Shown one piece after another: positions 35,401-48,730 of a stretch of DNA of 64,000 bases. This DNA is from Scylla paramamosain (taxonomy: Eukaryota; Arthropoda; Malacostraca; Decapoda; Portunidae). The notes beneath the pieces are model-generated. The model saw only the letters and a list, made by a program, of their open reading frames with translations. It had not been told where the DNA came from and did no database searches. Every line of letters begins with the position of its first letter. The stretch's first letter is position 1. Location: the NCBI RefSeq assembly GCF_035594125.1, contig NC_087158.1, positions 2,110,001-2,174,000 of the forward strand. Reading direction: 5' to 3'. A program made the position numbers and the translations under genes.

Positions 35401-36784
35401 CCACCACACCTCAACCATTGCCAAGGTCTATACAGTGGTGGTGGATATTTATCAAGGAGAACCTTGAATTCCAGAATTTATAAAAAAAAAAAAATTATAT
35501 CAATGGATTACTATTTAGAAGTCTTCTGTTAATTGGGAGAAAACACTTTGAGGAAAAAAAAAATGTTTCATGTAAACAAGTTTCTTTCTAAAACGTGCAA
35601 AGTGAAATATCTCAAAAGCCATTCACATCTTTAATTTTGTAAGTTTATATTGAAAAGTGGAGAAATAATGATATATAGGGATTGGAAAATAAAAACAAGT
35701 AGTGGTGGATGTTGAAGATTGGTACAGTAGAGGAAGAGAGGAGCCTGGGAGTGACTGTGTGATGCATCCTGTGACCACTGAGGAAACATTTAGAATATGA
35801 TAGTGATGGCTTCACAAATGAAAAGTTTTGAAATCTTGTGTGTTTAGGATATATGGACACATTAGGAACAGGAAAGCACAGAAAACATGATCTGATGTAT
35901 GTTTAAATTCTAATAAAACTAACCTGTAGGATCAGTTCGGCAATGTTATTCAAATAGGGAAAGAAAAGAAAGAAGGATGTAGTACCTCATTATTTTTTAT
36001 TTTATATATTTACATTTAAATTTATTTATTTATTTATTTAGTTAGTTATTTTTATTTACTTTTTTTGTTTATTTTTATTTTATTTATTTATTTATCTATT
36101 ACTATTCATTTTATATATTTTCATTTTTATTTATTTTATTTTTATTTTATTTTATTTTATTTTGTTTTGTTTTGTTTTATTTTTTTCTTGCTGGATAAAG
36201 AATAGAGTTTAGGATTTGCACAGGAATATATGAGGCCCCATATGTAGTCCCAGTCCAAAGCTGATCTCCTCTAATGGAAAGCAGAAAGAAGTGATGTTGA
36301 ATGATGGAGGTGGTGGCAGCATTACAATAATGTGCTGAGCTGTTGGAGGAAGAAAGGTAACTGACTTGATACACAGTCATGAGAGTGAATACACCTGTTC
36401 CAGAGTACAGTTGTTGTGAATATGTAAAGGGCTTGTCTGAAGAGTTAGTATTGCAATGTTTTTAGAACTACAAGTATATGCTCTTATATTTTAATGAAAT
36501 AAAACTAGTAAAGTGTTATTAAGTTTTCTTTATATTGAAGGAAGGAAGCAGGACATGAATCTTTTGCTTTGTATATTAATTTATTTTTTTATTCATTCAT
36601 TCATCCATTGATTCATTTCTACTTATTCACAGTACAGTGTAATGCAAACTGTGGAAAACCACCTGAAAATTTGGTTGTTGGTACACTTTGAAAATAACCA
36701 TCACTGCAGAAAGTAGCAAAAGTTTGGACTGTTCAGCAGCTTTTAAAGAAAGTGGAGAATTAAGTGGTGTGGTTTTCTCCCTAG

Positions 36785-37096
36785 GGAGCGGAGGTGGCGG
36801 AGCGTGCTGTCTTGATCACGGGAGGAGCAGTGGGCGGCTCTTACAAGACCTCGTTCATCTGTGCCTTTTGTCAAAAGGGATTCAACCACAAAGGCAACTT
36901 CATGAAGCATTACCGAACACATACCGGGGAAAAACCCTTTCAGTGTCCCAAATGTCCATACAAGGCCACACAAAAAGCCCATTTAACAACCCATATGGTG
37001 GGCAGACACGGAGAGTTCCCCAAAAGTGACAAACTACTGCAGAGTTCTCTAGCAGGATGCCATCAGCGAAGTGAAGGCCCACACTTGCATTACTAG
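36785..37096 (+). CDS. Alternative zinc-finger exon L
   Basis: The acceptor TTCTCCCTAG ends at 36784. Phase-0 entry (GGA GCG GAG) gives 103 residues. Fingers lie at residues 26-46 (CAFCQKGFNHKGNFMKH) and 54-75 (CPKCPYKATQKAHLTTH), with the linker TGEKP. The HKGN core of finger 1 links it with exon M. AATAAA at 37639 could be its polyadenylation signal. A retroelement fragment lies between. Confidence 0.9.
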   Translation, partial: GAEVAERAVLITGGAVGGSYKTSFICAFCQKGFNHKGNFMKHYRTHTGEKPFQCPKCPYKATQKAHLTTHMVGRHGEFPKSDKLLQSSLAGCHQRSEGPHLHY

Positions 37097-37806
37097 GGTG
37101 TGTTATGTCCACAGTGAGTCTTCAGTGTTTCTTAACAGTTAGGTAAGGGATAATGTATGATGCTTGTCATATTTGCAAATGTTGCAGAGCACTAGAGACA
37201 GCTAAGTAATAATAAGTTGCATAAGTGAAATTCAGAGCTGAGCTATGAGAATTGGTAGCTAAAATCAAAGACCCAAAGTGTTGGAAGTGATGGGATAAAG
37301 TGTAGAATGGTTAAAGTGGTTTGGCTGCTTTGGAAAAAAAAAAAGTGAAAGGTGAGATGACAAAAGAGACCATATTTAGTATGGTAGATATAGTAGATGT
37401 AAGAGACACTCAGTGAAATGGAAGAACTTTGTGTGTATTTGAAAAAGGTGAGAGGTCAGTGAGAGGATTGGATTGTGCAAGGACATGAATGAATAGAGAC
37501 TTCCATCCTCTTGGATGGTTTCCTCGGAATAGAAGTCATATATGCAGTAGGTAGCTAAATGTATAGAAATGTAGAATATTTTTATTTGATTAAAAAAACC
37601 CAACAACTGTCAAAAAAGTTTTTAAAAGTTCTTTCTACAATAAAAGTCCAGCATCAAAGATGTGCAGTTTTCTTTACATATTCAAACAAGCCATTAACAG
37701 AGCTAAATAAAAGTTCATTGATGTTGACAGTAATTAGATACTGTTGAATTGGTGTGATTTGTTTTCAATATAATACTTGAAAGTAGATGTGATTTGAATT
37801 ATCTGT

Positions 37807-37839
<33 letters not shown>

Positions 37840-39157
37840 CATTTCACTTAATATAATTGTTAGATATGTACAAGTGGCTTTGCAGTTTTATTAAACTTGT
37901 AACCTGAAAAGTATGTAGTAGATTTCATAAAGCTCAGGTGTCCTGACTTGCTCATCTAGTGATCCTGGCTTCCATCAGGCTGTTGTGGACTGTTTACATG
38001 CAAGCACATTTAAACTTTGGTCTGAGGTGGATAATCCTGCCCTTGCTGGTGTGCATAGTTATGTATGTCTTGTGGATCTGTCTTACTCACCAGTTTAGTA
38101 CTTGTCAGAGTTCTCAGATGTAGGCAGGATACTTCAGCAGCATGCTGGTAAAGCTGGAATTTTAGAGATCAGTGCCCTTACCATCACAAAATCTCTTGAA
38201 AGTACAAAGTTCATATCCAGATGGTGGAGGAAAGCCTGGAAGTGAAGTGTGTGGCCATAGAATTACATTACTGTATTAGTGGGTGGATTAGAGGCACCTC
38301 TGCCTAAGACACACCCATATTTTACTAGGAATTTTGAAGAAAGGAAAATCTGTTGATATTCAGATGAAATTGTGTTCTTTCATCATATATGTTTAGTTTA
38401 TCTCTGTGATGGACTAGTGTACATCACCACAACACACTGGAGACTGGCGGTGCAGCCCCTTTATCAGTAGGCTTCATTAGGAGGCCAGCTTCTCACTCAG
38501 TATTGCTGCCACATCAGTAGCACCACCTTGTTTTTTCCATTGTTAGATTTACCATAAATATTATTGATAAGAGTTGTTGTGCTCAGTGGACTGCTGCTCA
38601 TCACACGTCTCCCCAGACACCCTCACCCCTACACCACTGACAGTTCTGCATTATGTCTGGCCTCATATTTGATAATAAGGCCGCATGGGATGTAGGGAGG
38701 TTCTTTTATTTTTACTTTTTTTTTTCAGTATTATCTTTTAATCTTGTGTACCAGCATATATAGTAGAACAGACACCTCTGTGTTTCTTTGTTACAGGAAG
38801 CCAGTAGAATACTAATATGTAAAAAAATTGATGAGTGAAATGTGGTGTTACAAATGGAAAAATGTGTTTGGACAGAGATGCCAAAGGTACATTGCTCTCT
38901 GCCAATCTTTGTGAAGATGCTCAAAAGAAGACACAATAATGATGTTAATGGGAAACCCTTCCCTCAAGGAAAGTGCTCTTGTGTTCTATTTGTAAGACCC
39001 AGAAATAACATTTTTTAATCAAACAACAGACTCTGTAATAGCATTTAAATATGCGCACAATTTTTTATCAAATAAGGATACATACATTGCTCTATTGTAA
39101 AATATGAGATGAAAAATTACAAAGTGTAGTGAGGGTGATGGTTTTCTTTTCCTGTAG
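37097..39157. other. 2-kb spacer between exons L and M
   Basis: It contains the LINE tail at about 37245-37530 and a 30-base T run at about 37810-37839. The remainder shows nothing recognisable. Confidence 0.5.
37245..37530 (+). mobile_element. Decayed non-LTR retroelement C-terminal tail
   Basis: Fragments in shifting frames recall the tail of an endonuclease/RT LINE: a VLKWFG-like MVKVVWL near 37300, then RSVRGLDCART, MNRDF and HPLGWFPRN at about 37455-37530. It is on the plus strand and lies in the 3' flank of exon L. Stops and indels are frequent. The similarity is from memory of crustacean LINE tails. Confidence 0.45.
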
Positions 39158-39628
39158 GAACAACGGCAGAGGGTGGTTGGTGGGCTGCCAAAGGTGAGCT
39201 GCAGTGGTGTCATCACCCCAGCAACCCAGCACTGCCCCCCTCACCTCCAGCCGCAATGGAGGAGCCAAGCTGCCCTCTCTGTGGTGAGGGCAGGGCAGGA
39301 GGGAAGTGGACTGTGTGCCTCCATCACTGGGAATGGCAGTGGTGGCGGGAGATGGGGGGCAGAGAAGGCCTCGCCTCGCATCCACCCTTGTCCGGTGTGC
39401 AATAAACCCTTCACACACAAAGGCAACTTGAGGAAGCACATCAGGGTACACACCGGAGAGAAGCCATATGCATGTCACGTGTGCCCGTACCGTGCCAACC
39501 AAAAGATCTTGCTTCAGCTCCACGTACAAAAACACCACTTGCGCACCAGTTCAGAAGGAGCCAAGCAGGAATTGTCAAGCACATTAGAAACACCACATGA
39601 CACTAAAGCTGGGATTGATTTCCAGTGA
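39158..39628 (+). CDS. Alternative zinc-finger exon M
   Basis: The acceptor TTTCCTGTAG ends at 39157. Phase-0 entry (GAA CAA CGG) gives 156 residues, the longest in the array. A 77-residue lead rich in Gly, Gln and Ser is followed by fingers at residues 78-98 ([17 protein letters not shown]) and 106-127 ([17 protein letters not shown]), with the linker TGEKP. A 29-residue tail follows. The HKGN finger core resembles exon L. Confidence 0.9.
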   Translation, partial: EQRQRVVGGLPKVSCSGVITPATQHCPPHLQPQWRSQAALSVVRAGQEGSGLCASITGNGSGGGRWGAEKASPRIHPCPVCNKPFTHKGNLRKHIRVHTGEKPYACHVCPYRANQKILLQLHVQKHHLRTSSEGAKQELSSTLETPHDTKAGIDFQ

Positions 39629-40939
39629 GTTCTTCCAGTGAATGAAAGACCTCAAGATTTGTACAGTTATTTTGGCTTCTTTAATCACATCACTATTATC
39701 AAGTAGTAACACTTGGTAGCTACACTCTTATAAAAACTTATGGTGTTTGTCTGTAAATTGCTTGAAATGTAAAGATATCAAAGTTCATGTGCCTGGTGAT
39801 CTGAGTTAAGGTTTCTCATCAAAACAGACCAGTGGTTCAGAATTCAGTTATGCAAGAGATAATTCCTGTCTCCTATTTGTTCTACATGTGAGAAATGTGT
39901 TTAAGAAGAAAATGTATGAAAGTTTACATTTTATATTGGAAATTTTAATTGTTAGTTAACTGAAAATTTGTATTATATGAACTTCATGATGGATAGTTAT
40001 TCTGTAAAGAATTGGACTTTGTCAGTGAAATCTTAAACCACTGAATTTACGTTTTGGTAAATGGAAGTGATTACATTTAGATTCAGTGGATTGGCAATAC
40101 TCATAATCAGTTTTTCTTTTTATTAATTACTAAACCATGAATATTAGAAAGGTCAGGTTTTGTTACAGGGAGAAAAAAAGATAAGATTACAAAGAAGGTT
40201 TTTAGTGTACAAAGAGTCAGTAGAAAATGTTTGAAATTTTATAGTTGAAATTGCAAACTTTATGAAATTAAACACTGCATATATGAATTGACAAGTCATA
40301 GATTCATGCACCAACACAAGCCTACAGTGAGAGTGAAGTGTTATGATGATTCAAAAGGTTTGAAATGGATACACAAAACAATACTGATGACTTGTGTATT
40401 GAATATCAGGGAGAAATAACTTGAAAGTTACAAATGTATTCTTCCAACACAAATAAGAAATGAAAATGTGGAGTTGAATGAAGAGACTTCTTCCACGTCT
40501 CCTCACTGCAGACCTTCTGTCTCTACTTGAACAAGGTGTTTTCAATGTATATGTGTACATACCATGTATGAATAATATGCTTGTTAGTGTTCAGGTTTTC
40601 CACATTTATATGTGAGGTATTGGAGACAAACAAAAGTACATGATGAGAAACTTCATGTATGAACAGGAATACAAAGATAATTAATACTTTTACTTTGTAA
40701 GAGTCCAACGAACACATTATGATTTGGTTTGTATGTACAGTAGCTCCCAAAATTGTCTTTAAAAAGAAGAGGTCTACATTCTGACAAAATTAATGATATT
40801 ATTTGACACGTTTGGTAAGCATGGTGGCAACAGCTGGCAGCCCTGCACAATAGGGATGATTTCCCAAGATACATGTAACATAATACACTATGCTGCAGTA
40901 GGTTATAATCTGTAACATAGAGTGTAAGTATTATGTAAT

Positions 40940-41110
40940 GGTTCTTCATTGATATGTTGGAGGATGTTTACAATCAAATGATGCCATTGATTGGCATACC
41001 AGCACCACTAATGCCAAGCCATGCGTGCCACCCTTGTCGACCTGGCGTGTGGTCAGGTAGCAGGCTTCAAATTCTTCAATATGTCACTATTCATATCGCA
41101 ATTCAAAGAA
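40940..41110 (+). pseudogene. Decayed zinc-finger exon relic
   Basis: One frame reads C-H-P-C then a 12-residue gap with Leu at position 10, and then Leu where the first zinc-binding His should be (about 41026-41070). At the base level, AAGCCATGCGTGCCACC followed by CTTGT parallels the KPFACHLC codons of exon E. Upstream, TGTTGGAGGATGTTT at 40955 parallels the CGRMF codons of exon O and lies at the right distance. The two halves are in different frames. Confidence 0.45.
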
Positions 41111-41807
41111 AGTTTTGGGAGCTTCCATACATGTTGTGTTAATTGATCATACAGTGATGGTATCATTCATTGCAGGGCCCTTCCTACTTAATACATGAGT
41201 GTATTACCTACTACATTTGTACAGTGGTTCAGTATTTAGGAAAAATAGATAAGTATAAAATGTATTTTTATGTACAGAAAACTAGAGATATACATATATG
41301 CATACATAGTCAGGGAATGTGATTTTTGTGATTCAATAGGTCAGTGCTTGCCGTGAAGTGTTAGAGCATTACCAGCAACATTGTGAATGTAGGTGTAGGC
41401 AAGGAAACTATTTAAATGGTAGAACGTGTGTTATTATCATCTCTCTTTCTATTCATTGGCAGTGAATGATTTTTTTGTTGACAGTAGCCATCCCATGGCT
41501 TATTTTAACAGTAAATTCTGTCATGCTGCTCTTTACTAGTGGTTATGTAGAACTGATGAGGGAGGAAATTACTGAAATTGTGTCAGATGACCAAAGCTTT
41601 GATTTAAATAGGCATTAAAGTTTGCAGAAAACATAATTGACTTTTAGTTTGAGAGCAAACCATGCAGCTCTCCATGATGAGGAAAAGTGTATATTCACCT
41701 CAGGAGTGTGTTCCTCAAATGAGTCTTGAAAGAAGCACAGGTGCATGTTTCACCTTTCTAACAGTGAGACGTCAGACTGTAGTGTAGTTCGTGGATGTTT
41801 CACTGTT

Positions 41808-42194
41808 CTATAGTGGAACCAGACTAACTTGATACTTTGGGTGTTTGTTGTACCTCTCTGTGCTGTTGCCACCTCAACCCTGGAGTGACCTGACCTGACA
41901 GTGGCCAGCAGGGCATGGCCTGGAGGATTCACATGTCAAGGACATTGGGAAGGCACTGCCACATGGCAAGTTTATTGTAAGATATACAGTGTTGTTTCAT
42001 CATCAAATCGAAAGCCATTAAAAAAACATGCAGTTGTATAACAACTTATAATTTTAGAATAATTAAGGCAAAGGGCGACAATATGAACAAAGAGAGAGAG
42101 AGGTGTTCATAGGCCTGTCAGCTGTGAATGCGACACTAGTGTGAGACAGGAACAGCCAATACCCCAAGCACCAAGTTAGTCTGGTTCCACTATA
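41808..42194. repeat. Inverted repeat, 23-24-base arms 340 bases apart
   Basis: CTATAGTGGAACCAGACTAA (start 41808) and its complement (42172-42194) pair over 22-23 bases. It could be the subterminal arms of an old DNA transposon. I found no target-site duplication. Confidence 0.6.
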
Positions 42195-43876
42195 TAGCAG
42201 TAAGACCTCTGACCATACAGCGCGAGACTCAATTCAGTGTGATTCATGTTCCTAGACACCTTTGACCTTCTCTCCTAGAGAAGACTAAAGGCTTGTTGCC
42301 CAAAGAAATAACTTGAAAATTCTTTGATATTGTCATTTGAGTCTTTGTTGTTACATAGGTTTCATATGGATTCTGATTAGTATTGTAAGCATTATGAAAT
42401 TGCAAAAAATAGTCTTTGATAAATGCTATGAACTTCTTATGGAACAAAATATTGTTGCCAATAATTTTTTCATAGTTTTGATTCACTAATCGATTGGAGG
42501 TTTAGAATTTATAAAGTCATCTTGATTGAATTACAGAAGTTAGAATCTGAAGGCCACAGACAAGGGTGCTTCCTGCCCTGCCTGGTGCAGCGTCTTACTC
42601 ACCACAGCCTGGCAGATCACACTGGGGAACTTTTATTATTCATTTGTTTACTTGACTTTCTTATCATTTAATTCCATAGAAGCATAGCCACATGCATTTT
42701 TGGTGAATTTTGTTAATACACTGAATTGTTACTATTATTGTTTTCTAGTTAATTTATTGATTTTTTGATCAATTTCTTCAAAGATTAAGTTAGTGGAAAT
42801 GTGTATATCATTTGCCACTTACTTTTAACTTTTCCACTACAAGAGTAGTTTCAGGAGATGGTCCTTTCTTTTCCTTGTCTCAGAGAATCATCCTGGCATT
42901 TAAAAACAATACTATCACAATTGAATTTAGAAAGTAATGACAAGTGTGCAGTGTGCGTCATCTCACAGAGACAGCTGGTGCACTCGCACCATGTGTGTGT
43001 GTGTGTGTTAGTCAGGCATGGAGAACCAGGCAGCGCCCTGCAGCTAAACAGTGTGTTACTGTGGAGGTTCAGACATGTGGAAATCTGAATGTCATTATCA
43101 CTATTGAATTTTGTTCTTTTATGGGCTCTGCTCATGCATATAACTATCAGATAATTTGTTTGTATGACAGTAAAGCACTAATTAAAGAAAATGTGTTTCT
43201 GATTCCTGATTCCCTCATAATATTACACAAATACAATTGAGACTTTCCTTTCATCTTTTCATACTCAGCATTATCTGTCACCCACAACTCCCTTCACCAC
43301 CCATGTCACCACCACACACCATTACTCACAACACACAATGAGTACAAATGTCCTTCACACTGAAGAAAAAGCTCCCCAGTCCCAGTGCAGGCAACAACTT
43401 CTTGAGCTACAAGTACTTTACATATTGGTTATAAGTACAGCAACTTTGTGTTCTATGGCTTGGGAAACTTTAACTTGTCCAGAGGCCACCACGTATCTTG
43501 CCAACAAAAACTTTCAGCTAAGGCACAGGTTAACAACCATCCATGCACAGCAGGAACAGCAATGCCTTACAGTTTTGTTTGTATGACATCAGTTGCTTTG
43601 CAAATTGCTTTTATTTTTATTCTTATTCATTATGTGGAAGAGTGAAAAATTCTAATAACATGCTGTTTGTGGCATGTATTTACCATAATAGACGCTTATG
43701 CTATGCTGCGATAGTAATGTGTTGTGATTGTAGTCTGGCTACACAGCAGAGTGCCCTGTTTTGACAAAGTCTGTTTCACGGCTTAGGATAGAAAATACTG
43801 GATGCCTGGAATTTATTGAAAGAAGGAATTTTACCACAACATTAAGTATGGAACTAAGTGGTGGTCTCTCTTGTAG

Positions 43877-44140
43877 GTGCCAGTCAGAAGTGAGCAACAG
43901 CCAGTACTGCTGGGGATGGTGCAGCTTCCCCCAGAGACACAGCAGCCTCCTAACACTCGTTTCCAGGGCAACATTTGTCCCTATTGTGGAAGGGAGTTTA
44001 TCAAGTCTGGTGACCTGAACCGCCACATCCGTACCCACACTGGGGAGAAGCCTTTCAGTTGCCACCTTTGTTCATATCGCTCCAGCAGAAAATACTCGCT
44101 TAAGAATCATATGTATACTCATTATAATAATTTGAATTGA
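43877..44140 (+). CDS. Alternative zinc-finger exon N
   Basis: The acceptor TCTCTTGTAG ends at 43876. Phase-0 entry (GTG CCA GTC) gives 87 residues. The 33-residue lead is Gln/Pro-rich. Fingers lie at residues 34-54 ([17 protein letters not shown]) and 62-82 ([18 protein letters not shown]-x3-H), with the linker TGEKP. Finger 1 is of the GRxF type, like exon O. Confidence 0.9.
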   Translation: MPVRSEQQPVLLGMVQLPPETQQPPNTRFQGNICPYCGREFIKSGDLNRHIRTHTGEKPFSCHLCSYRSSRKYSLKNHMYTHYNNLN

Positions 44141-44240
44141 AGAGTACAGACTTGATTACTCTGTACTGAGATGCTCAAGATTAATTGTAATATATATACT
44201 GTAATTATTACTCATGTAGCTCACACTGAAAAGACATCCC

Positions 44241-44279
<39 letters not shown>

Positions 44280-44490
44280 GTCTTACAATTGTGTCAGAGC
44301 TTATGCAGGAAAACTTTATTCTAAAAGTATTGCAGTGCACGTCAGACACACATCACTGCAGCACTCTTTAGTTATATACCAGAAGTACCTGACTTGTTAT
44401 TCATTTTGTTACCACCATGAACAGTTTTAATAGATGTACTATTGGATAAACTCTAAACCAGTATGAGCCTCAGTGATGTAAATGCAAATT

Positions 44491-44610
<120 letters not shown>

Positions 44611-44886
44611 GCTCATTATTTCGTGTTACTTATTAAATATCATCCTGAATTCCATCCATGCCCCTCTTCCTTGTCAGACCTTCACCTCAGTGTGCCTTCA
44701 TTCCATTTCATAATATTTGTTGCAGTTTTCTTAGTGATGATCAGCTTATCTGTGTCATCTTTTGTTGTACTTAAAAAAAAAAAAGAAAGAAGAAAAATTT
44801 TAGAAGGTGATCTGTGTTGTGTTTTGCTGAATTCCCAGTCAAATAGGAATTCTGGACAACAATTGATCCTTGTCTGCTGTATCACT

Positions 44887-45139
44887 TCCCTCTATATCTC
44901 TTCTTTATGAACAACATTAGAGAACTTTTGTCATACCCTTCATCATATTCCTATCCAGGTGTCATGCATATTGTCTTCACTAGCGAGCTTATTTCACTGG
45001 ATCTCTCTCTTTCCTTGCATATCTCTTCTTCCATATTTCTTCTCCATAACTAACATTTCAAGACCTTTTTTTCCTTCATCACATAATTCTGAACCAAGTG
45101 CCATGCATTTTGTCTTCAGTGGCGAGCTTATTTCCCTTA
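44887..45139. repeat. Diverged 139-bp tandem duplication
   Basis: CATGCATATTGTCTTCA near 44963 recurs as CATGCATTTTGTCTTCA near 45102. The preceding TATCTCTTCT/CATCATAT segments and the following GCGAGCTTATTTC also recur with the same period. Confidence 0.75.
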
Positions 45140-45714
45140 GTCTGTCAGAAAATAAATCAGTCACTTTTGACTTAGTGGACTTGGAAATTCTGAGAAGTAT
45201 TAAGGGAAGAACCCATACGTGCCTAAGTTTGATAACCGTCCCCCACAAACATGTAGATGAGTAGTGAAGTTTGAAGAATGAATTATACTGGAACCCTGCA
45301 AAGACATTAGAAAGGATATGTTATGATAGTGTATCTGGTTGGTGAAGCAGTTTTGAATATCAGTTCCTTTTAGCGTTCCTGTTTGTAATATAGATTGGTA
45401 TGTCATTTTCTTCATGTATAGTTCTTGCATTTTTCCTTTCCCAGTTGTTTCAGAAAGAGAAATGTGAGTTTATAGTATATAAAGATATGTTAAGTTTGTC
45501 CCTTTCCCTGTCAGTTAAATACTAAGATTTTCTTTGGCAAAACTTAAAGTAATTATATTGTTAAGTTATGCTGCATATCAAATATTTTGTAAAGGAAGTA
45601 GTGTGTATTTCTATTTAACATTCTATTTTAAGGGATATTGTTAATAGTATTGCATTGTCGAATGTTTGGGTTATGTTGCTTAGATACAAGACTCATTTTA
45701 AACACCAATTAGAA

Positions 45715-45861
<147 letters not shown>

Positions 45862-46036
45862 CATCACCAACTCAGTTTTTACATGGATACATTTTGCCAG
45901 TTTTGGGGATTTGTTGCCATGAACCTTGTTGAGTAAAGATGTGTAGACATGTCTTGTTCATGTTGTGGATCATGAAGGGGTGAGAAGTTACCAATGAAGT
46001 GACAGGCACAGCATCTCAGGGGCATCTCTGTTGTAG

Positions 46037-46330
<294 letters not shown>

Positions 46331-47295
46331 ATGAAAAAAAAAACTGCTGAAACATAGGAAAGTTCTCACTCATTTTCTGGGATTGTGGAGCAAGCTTGCT
46401 TGCACATTTTGCTTTTTGTGATCTTCAGTTTTTTGTCAGTTTGCTTTTGTCTAAACTCATAAGATGACATCATGAATAAGCTGAGTTATGGTAAATGTTT
46501 ATCGTATGCACATGAAATGTTAAATTCTCCATTTTCAGTAAAGATTTGTGAGAGCTTTTGTGTGACCTGAAGATGAATATCTGTAGCTGGATGTTTTGTC
46601 TTGCTGTCTCTTTATGAAAATTACTGAGTTTGAAAGAGGACAATGGAAATGTGGTAGTAACTTCAAAATGCTTTTATTATTCATGCAGGGCAAAAATTAA
46701 AGCTTGGGTGTGTTATTTGATGTGTGGCTTTAATTTGATAAGCATCCTGAAGTGATGTAAAAAGAAGGAAACTTTGTATGTTATCTTTCTTGTCATATTT
46801 GATCTCATTTGCTGGGATTGGGTATGAATAACATAGTGATATTGATGCATATCTCTTCAGTTTACTTTATTGGCAAAAATGAGTATGATAGAACCTGGTG
46901 TTAGCTGCCTTCTGATAACCCTCATGTTGGCTGGCCTGTGCATCTCTTACAAGGTGTGAAGAGGTAAGCTTATGTTGTTGGAATCATTTCTTTCTCATTA
47001 AAACATCTTTAAATGAACAGTGGGAAAAAAATGATTGATTAGCAGTTGTTACTGATCCTGAATCAAGGTTCACGAAATAGCATGGTGCTTAAAGATTCTG
47101 AATAATTTCCCAACCAAAGTTAACCGTTAATATGAATTTTGAAACACCTAAAGTAAAGATGAGAAAATTTCTAATTCTTGCACATCATCTTTGTAAGAGA
47201 TAGTGAGCACAGTGAGACCATTTGTGGATGAGTGGTCATGTGAGCTGTAGGTTCCTCAGACCTGTGTAACGCCTCCAATGGTCTCTTGTTTTTAG
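46331..47295. other. Spacer between exons O and P
   Basis: Non-coding and AT-rich. I see nothing else. Confidence 0.5.
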
Positions 47296-47511
47296 GTAAG
47301 GGTGTTGGGTGGGCAGGAGTCAACACGACGCTTCACCTGCATCTTCTGCTCCCACACCACATTCAAGAAGGAGGACATGAGGCGACACATTAGGACTCAC
47401 ACTGGGGAAAAGCCTTTCGTGTGTCCTCACTGTCCATACCGTGCAACTCAGAAAGCCCATGTTGTCACTCACATAAAGCGTAAACACAGCTTTCCTGTGT
47501 CCTTGCAGTAA
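47296..47511 (+). CDS. Alternative zinc-finger exon P
   Basis: The acceptor TTGTTTTTAG ends at 47295. Phase-0 entry (GTA AGG GTG) gives 71 residues. Fingers lie at residues 15-35 (CIFCSHTTFKKEDMRRH) and 43-64 ([17 protein letters not shown]), with the linker TGEKP. The first exon bases GTAAGG themselves match a 5' splice site, so the junction is an AG/GTAAG ratchet-type sequence. Finger 1 is related to exon I (DMRRHIR). Confidence 0.9.
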   Translation, partial: VRVLGGQESTRRFTCIFCSHTTFKKEDMRRHIRTHTGEKPFVCPHCPYRATQKAHVVTHIKRKHSFPVSLQ

Positions 47512-48237
47512 GCTGTGTGTTACCAAATATTGAACTTGTAGTTCAGCCTATAATAGAATAATACAAACATTTACAAATTGACAGTTATGAAAAGTGTTTA
47601 TGAACATTGCACAGTTGTTTTCTTGGCTGTATGTTCTTTTCACCATTGGTTGAAATTAGAATGATAATTATTATTTTCCATCACCAAAAATTGATAGTTA
47701 GCATGGCAAGTTAAGTTCCTTCGTTCAGAATGCATCACTAATACACGCCTGTTAATGAGGCTCTGTTGCGAGGTGTTTCTGTGGCCTTGGCGAATGTAAC
47801 CTGAATATGATAGCCAGCTTCTCTTAACTCAGAACCTGGAGCTTGATGTTCACATGAGAAACAAAAAGTGAACTGATTGTTACTGTTTATGATATGAGGT
47901 AAATTAATAGGATTTGTTTTAATAGAACATAGCAGTTTATGTATACAACACATTATCATTGAAAAATGAAAGAAAGGTTTCCACATTTGGAAGGAAAACT
48001 GACATGAAACTTGTGTTCTGGGAACCTCTGATGAAAACATTCATCTCCATTCAAGCACACTCGCTCACACACAGACACACGAACATCCCTCACTGATGTA
48101 AGTGTCAGAAGCAGTAATGGTTCTCCTGTAATGTGTGGCAGTGTGAATAGTAAAAAGGGCTCATGTAACAGTAAAACAGCATTAGAGATGCTTCCTCCAC
48201 ATTAGCCAGTAACACCCTTGTCTGGTTCTCTTTGTAG
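47512..48237. other. Spacer between exons P and Q
   Basis: Non-coding. I see no repeat or relic. Confidence 0.5.
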
Positions 48238-48519
48238 GGCTGTGAGGTGAACCGTCAACGGGAGGTTGCCCCACTCTTGTGCCCCTACTGTCGGGCTGTC
48301 TCCTTCCTGAGCACAAGCGACCTGCGCCGCCATGTGCGTATCCACACAGGAGAAAAACCTTATGCTTGCCCCCACTGCCCGTACCGCGCCAAGAGGACCA
48401 CTCACTTGCAGGATCACATGCGCCGGCGGCACCCTCCGCCTCTCCTTAACATGGACCCCACACACACACCCCAGACACAGCCTTTAAGTAGCTATCCAGG
48501 CTCTCACTCGGCACCATGA
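48238..48519 (+). CDS. Alternative zinc-finger exon Q
   Basis: The acceptor TCTCTTTGTAG ends at 48237. Phase-0 entry (GGC TGT GAG) gives 93 residues. Finger 1 (residues 15-36) has the enlarged C-x2-C-x13-H-x3-H spacing. Finger 2 (44-65, [17 protein letters not shown]) is standard, with the linker TGEKP. A Pro/Thr-rich tail follows. AATAAA at 48725-48730, about 205 bases past the stop, is a plausible polyadenylation signal. It is a paralogue of R and S. Confidence 0.9.
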   Translation, partial: GCEVNRQREVAPLLCPYCRAVSFLSTSDLRRHVRIHTGEKPYACPHCPYRAKRTTHLQDHMRRRHPPPLLNMDPTHTPQTQPLSSYPGSHSAP

Positions 48520-48724
48520 CACCACTTCTCACTGAGGGAACTTGTCTTGCCAGTGATTTAAGGATGGAAGATTGATCTTGCATTTCTTGACTTTTTTTTT
48601 TTAGGGAAGGTTGAGTCACATTAACTGGTGCTTCAATAGTTATATGTACTTGTTCAGAAGAGGTTAAACATTTTTGGAAAAGATTTTTGGATATTTATTG
48701 AAATTATGGAATCCACTGTTGTGT

Positions 48725-48730
48725 AATAAA
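48725..48730 (+). terminator. Polyadenylation signal, exon Q
   Basis: AATAAA 206 bases after the exon Q stop, followed within 30 bases by T/G-rich sequence (TTTTGTGGTTTTG). Confidence 0.5.

Larger units (their letters stand above)
39629..43876. other. 4.2-kb spacer between exons M and N
   Basis: It contains a possible decayed finger exon (about 40940-41110) and a widely spaced inverted repeat (41808-42194). Otherwise it is AT-rich non-coding sequence. Confidence 0.55.

Noticed and set aside
39092..39538. 148-residue minus-strand frame opposite exon M
   Set aside because: It is a shadow of the GC-rich finger exon, with no splice or start support. The same applies to minus-strand frames opposite the other finger exons.
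42940..43010. CAVCVISQRQLVHSHH as a short C2H2 finger
   Set aside because: Four residues too short between Cys and His, next to a GT repeat, with no second finger.
43338..43430. HTEEKAPQSQC reading as a linker plus finger
   Set aside because: Only one Cys and no following His pair.
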